Assembly (NCBI GenBank): GCA_946403615.1
Contig: CAMJAO010000069.1
Location: forward strand, 1 to 9,205
Direction of reading: 5' to 3'
Origin: an uncultured Prevotellaceae bacterium
GTDB lineage: Bacteria; Bacteroidota; Bacteroidia; Bacteroidales; Bacteroidaceae
DNA length: 9,205 nucleotides
Positions 6,817-9,205 of this stretch are shown in pieces. The position numbers were made by a program, and so were the translations under genes. The notes under the pieces were generated by a model, which worked only from the letters and a program-made list of their open reading frames with translations, had not been told where the DNA came from and did not search any database. Numbering within the stretch: the first letter of the stretch is position 1; each line of letters begins with the position of its first letter.

Positions 6817-7720
6817 ACAACGACTTACGATAGTTGCGCCGCACTTCCGGCATCAATTCCCGATAACTGCGGTCAGGGTCGATGATGAGTTGACCGTGAT
6901 TGGTCTTGGCCATCACGGGGGTCATATAACTATCGCCATATTGCAAACGCAAGAACTGGTCGTATCCTTGCGGCACCGGTACTTTCAACCCCTCGAAATC
7001 CATCCATACCGTCGAGTCGAACAAGTGCTTGGGAAAAATCAGGCGCAGACCGTCGATACCCAACTGGGCCACATGGTCGCTGTCATCCCACGAATGTGAG
7101 CGGTAAAGGTCTTCCACGGGCTTGAACAATTCGTAAAAGCCCTCACGGCGCACCTTCCAACGCCATTTGTATTTACGGAAAATCAACCCGATGCGGCCCG
7201 ACACCAATATTGGATAGTCGATGCTTTTCAGGCATTTCATGCGCTTATTCGCCCTTCGCAGGATATCCTGACGCTCAGCCTCGTCGTCAGAAAGCCCTTC
7301 GAAGGCGAAGATATCAATAAAGATACCTTGATTGAACGGACGCCAAGCATCGCTCGGACGAATGGCTGCGGTGTCGCTGCGCCGCAACTGGGCATGACCG
7401 CGATAATAATGCCGGTCGGTCTGAGCCGTCTGAAAGAAATAGGGTTCTTGAAAGACTTGCGGGGCGATGGCCTGCAACCGGTCATAGTCAGGACGCGGCA
7501 TACACACATCGATATCATCATCCCAAGGTATATAACCGTGGTGCCGCACAGCGCCCAACATGGTGCCACCATCGCACCAAAGCCGCAGTCCATGCTCCTG
7601 GCACACGTCTATCAGCCGTTTGAACATATCGAGTTGTATGTTCCACACCCGTTTCATTTCCGCGGATATCAGATACCCGTCACGAGTCTCTGCCTCAGGG
7701 CTCACATAGTTGATTGTCAT
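6785..7720 (-). CDS. LicD-family phosphotransferase
   Basis: 311-residue LicD protein. The family transfers a phospho-group from a CDP-activated donor (phosphocholine in Haemophilus and pneumococcus; ribitol-phosphate in relatives) onto a glycan. The core motif runs from GGTMLGAVRHHGYIPWDDD (51-69) to Asp71, giving the metal-binding acidic cluster. GIFIDIFAF (132-140) and YGDSYMTPV (261-269) are further family marks. Start ATG is at 7720 on the - strand, 30 bp below a good promoter candidate; no longer in-frame start is supported. It is the only - strand gene here and overlaps the convergent glycosyltransferase gene by 32 bp (6785-6816). No CDP-choline genes (licA-C) are visible, so the transferred group cannot be named. 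Decoration of LPS or a surface glycan is inferred from the neighbours. Confidence 0.9.
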   Translation of the reverse strand: MTINYVSPEAETRDGYLISAEMKRVWNIQLDMFKRLIDVCQEHGLRLWCDGGTMLGAVRHHGYIPWDDDIDVCMPRPDYDRLQAIAPQVFQEPYFFQTAQTDRHYYRGHAQLRRSDTAAIRPSDAWRPFNQGIFIDIFAFEGLSDDEAERQDILRRANKRMKCLKSIDYPILVSGRIGLIFRKYKWRWKVRREGFYELFKPVEDLYRSHSWDDSDHVAQLGIDGLRLIFPKHLFDSTVWMDFEGLKVPVPQGYDQFLRLQYGDSYMTPVMAKTNHGQLIIDPDRSYRELMPEVRRNYRKSLFTRLTKKWRH

Positions 7721-7749
7721 AAAATGTCATCACAAAGATTTGTGGGGTG

Positions 7750-7781
7750 CAAAGTTATGAAATGAAGACCAAAGAAACAAA
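7750..7781 (-). promoter_or_regulatory. Bacteroidota-type promoter for licD
   Basis: Read on the - strand, TTTG (7781-7778), a 20-bp spacer and TAACTTTG (7757-7750) match the known -33 TTTG / -7 TAnnTTTG consensus exactly, with correct spacing. Transcription would start roughly 20-25 nt before the licD ATG. An alternative -7 box, TATATTTG (7785-7778), overlaps the -33 element. Confidence 0.65.
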
Positions 7782-7882
7782 TATAAACCGTCATTTTCAT
7801 GTTTTTTGATGATAGTTGCCTTTTTTATCTGACAGCAAAGAGAAAATTGCCAGTCGCATCCGTCAATATCAATTATTTTACG

Positions 7883-7890
7883 TATCTTTG
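7883..7890 (+). promoter_or_regulatory. Bacteroidota-type -7 box for the aminotransferase gene
   Basis: TATCTTTG followed by CCCCG fits the TAnnTTTG -7 element. A matching TTTG about 20 bp upstream (near 7860) is not visible, so the -33 half is weak and an activator may be needed. The predicted start near 7896 gives a leader of about 80 nt. Confidence 0.5.
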
Positions 7891-7898
7891 CCCCGAAA

Positions 7899-7920
7899 AC
7901 AAATAGATACAAGTATTTGT
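7899..7920. repeat. Inverted repeat ACAAATA/TATTTGT in the aminotransferase leader
   Basis: A perfect 7-bp inverted repeat with an 8-nt loop begins 8 bp after the -7 box, so it would form at the very 5' end of the transcript or overlap the start site. It could be an operator for a dimeric regulator or a 5' stabilising stem-loop. AT-richness makes chance occurrence possible. Confidence 0.4.
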
Positions 7921-7974
7921 GTAAAAAAGAGAAACACACACAATATCTTGTTGAACAAAAAAGAGAATAAGCAA

Positions 7975-9093
7975 ATGATACGTTTGTCAAAATCCGTTGT
8001 GGGCAAGGCCGAGGCCGAGGCCGTGGCGCATATCATCGAAGATATAGGCTACCTGGGCATGGGCGAGACCGTGGGCCAGTTTGAGCATGCATTAGAGGAA
8101 TATATCGGAGGCGGACGACACTGTGTGTGTGTCAACAGTGGCACTGCGGCGCTCCATCTTGCCGTACAAGCCGTAACCGACCCGGGCGACGAGGTGCTCG
8201 TGCCGTCATTCACGTTTGTGGCCTCGATGCAAGCCATCACGGGTGCCGGTTGTGTGCCCGTTTGCTGCGACATCAATCCCGACACCCTGACGCTCGACTT
8301 GGCCGATGCCGAGCGGCGCATCACTCCGAAGACCAAAGCCATGATGCCTGTGTATTACGGCAGTAACTGTGTCATGGCCACCCAGTATCAGGAGTTTGCA
8401 CGCAAACATGGTCTGCGGCTCGTAGAGGATGCGGCTCACTCTTTTGGTTGCACCTGCGACGGGCATAAAATCGGCTCTACCGGCGATGTGGTCTGCTTCA
8501 GTTTCGACGGCATCAAGAACATCACCTCGGGTGAGGGCGGCGCCATCTTTACGGCTGATGAAGATGTGTACCAACAAGTGAGCGATGCCCGTTTGCTCGG
8601 AGTGCAAAAAGACTCGGAGAAACGTTATGCGGGAAAGCGCAGTTGGACTTTCGACGTCGTCGATCAGGGCTACCGCTATCACATGAGCAACATCTTCGCC
8701 GCCATCGGTCTGGTGCAACTGTCGCGCTTCGAGCGTGAGTTTGCCCCCAAGCGCCGCGAGATTGCCATGGAATACACCCGCCGGTTGAAAGACAACCCCA
8801 ATGTGCGACTCATTCCCATGGATTACGAGCATGACATCGTGCCCCATATCTTCCCCTTGGAGATACTCAACGGCAAACGCCACTTGGTGGAACAGGCTTT
8901 CAAGGAGCGCGACATACAATATGGCATACAATACTTCCCCAACCACTTGCTGTCGTACTTTAAGAGCGGATACCCGCTGCCGGTGACCGAGGATGTATAT
9001 GAGAAAATCATCTCCATACCGATGCACCCCGAATTGACGGATGCCGACATTCAACTCATCTGCGACACCATCAATCTCAATACAACGGATTGA
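7975..9093 (+). CDS. DegT/DnrJ/EryC1/StrS-family sugar aminotransferase
   Basis: 372-residue PLP enzyme that would aminate a nucleotide-linked keto-sugar in the cytoplasm to make an amino-deoxy sugar for LPS or another glycan. Visible marks are GYLGMGETVGQFE (25-37), NSGTAALHLA (54-63), DEVLVPSFTFVAS (72-84), the cofactor-binding DAAHS (152-156), the PLP lysine in SFDGIKNITSGEGG (Lys181), YRYHMSNI (233-240) and the C-terminal IPMHPELTDADI (348-359). The length is normal for the family. ATG 7975 is chosen over the 53-codon upstream extension, because that extension crosses the promoter and hairpin and reads like non-coding AT-rich DNA. The usual PVH motif of the family appears as PVYYGS (Tyr127). 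The exact sugar (for example a 4-amino-4,6-dideoxyhexose) cannot be fixed; no dehydratase or epimerase partner is in the window. Confidence 0.9.
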   Translation: MIRLSKSVVGKAEAEAVAHIIEDIGYLGMGETVGQFEHALEEYIGGGRHCVCVNSGTAALHLAVQAVTDPGDEVLVPSFTFVASMQAITGAGCVPVCCDINPDTLTLDLADAERRITPKTKAMMPVYYGSNCVMATQYQEFARKHGLRLVEDAAHSFGCTCDGHKIGSTGDVVCFSFDGIKNITSGEGGAIFTADEDVYQQVSDARLLGVQKDSEKRYAGKRSWTFDVVDQGYRYHMSNIFAAIGLVQLSRFEREFAPKRREIAMEYTRRLKDNPNVRLIPMDYEHDIVPHIFPLEILNGKRHLVEQAFKERDIQYGIQYFPNHLLSYFKSGYPLPVTEDVYEKIISIPMHPELTDADIQLICDTINLNTTD

Positions 9094-9205
9094 AGATGTA
9101 TTCATCGACTGACCGAAAGGGAAGTAACTGGACGAATATAAAAACAACTGTTTACACAGATTTCACGAATACGAGATTAGAGCATTAACGTCTTCACACC
9201 TCAAC

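Noticed and set aside
7816..7974. 53-codon N-terminal extension of the aminotransferase
   Set aside because: It crosses the -7 box and leader inverted repeat; homologues start near the IRLSK segment.
862..9093. A novel defence or mobile system
   Set aside because: Every gene belongs to a known envelope or glycan family, and there is no nuclease, transposase, integrase or toxin-antitoxin signature.
8206..9147. 313-codon open frame on the - strand over the aminotransferase
   Set aside because: Antisense to a strongly conserved PLP enzyme, with no recognisable motif and no promoter or start support.
9094..9205. Terminal 112 bases as possible gene start, RNA or terminator
   Set aside because: No open frame, tRNA-like fold, clear hairpin with T-run or promoter pair was seen. 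The stretch CACAGATTTCACGAAT resembles short repeats of Bacteroidales intergenic DNA but occurs once here.

Overview
The window looks like a chromosomal segment from a Bacteroidales bacterium, probably Prevotella-like. Three things point there. The intergenic gaps carry sequences matching the Bacteroidota promoter consensus (TTTG, about 20 bp, TAnnTTTG). The short direct repeats and the CCCTCCC/GGGAGGG hairpin in one gap resemble repeats common in Prevotella-type genomes. The gene content (miaB, an MsbA-type ABC exporter, a lipid A-type acyltransferase, glycosyltransferases) fits an envelope locus of that group. The genus is an inference; no rRNA or other marker is present.

Left part (2-4905, + strand): a 5'-truncated miaB (tRNA 2-methylthiolation) overlaps by ATGA an MsbA-like lipid exporter. 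A 160-bp gap then holds three different direct repeats and a perfect hairpin. After it comes a LpxL/HtrB-type acyltransferase that overlaps, again by ATGA, a GT-B (GT4) glycosyltransferase. Acyltransferase, flippase and glycosyltransferase together suggest lipid A completion, export and core assembly.

Middle part (5028-6816, + strand): a small protein kinase-fold protein of the WaaP/InaA (LPS kinase) type is followed 28 bp later by a WbbI/Gtf3-like glycosyltransferase, probably a galactofuranosyl- or glucosyltransferase. Both fit LPS core or surface glycan modification. The 122-bp gap before them carries two short inverted repeats and no clear promoter.

Right part: a LicD-family phosphotransferase lies on the - strand (7720 to 6785), and its 3' end overlaps the end of the WbbI-like gene by 32 bp. 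A 254-bp divergent region (7721-7974) separates it from a DegT/DnrJ/EryC1/StrS sugar aminotransferase (7975-9093, + strand). This region contains a good promoter candidate for licD, a -7 box for the aminotransferase and a leader inverted repeat. I see nothing supportable in the final 112 bases (9094-9205).

Together the genes describe an LPS/surface-glycan assembly and decoration locus downstream of miaB: lipid A acylation, export, glycosyl transfer, phosphorylation, phospho-substituent transfer, and amino-sugar nucleotide synthesis. No tRNA, rRNA, CRISPR array, transposase or phage gene was seen. I found no convincing new system. The most unusual points are the composite repeat gap, the inverted licD with overlapping 3' end, and the kinase/glycosyltransferase pair.
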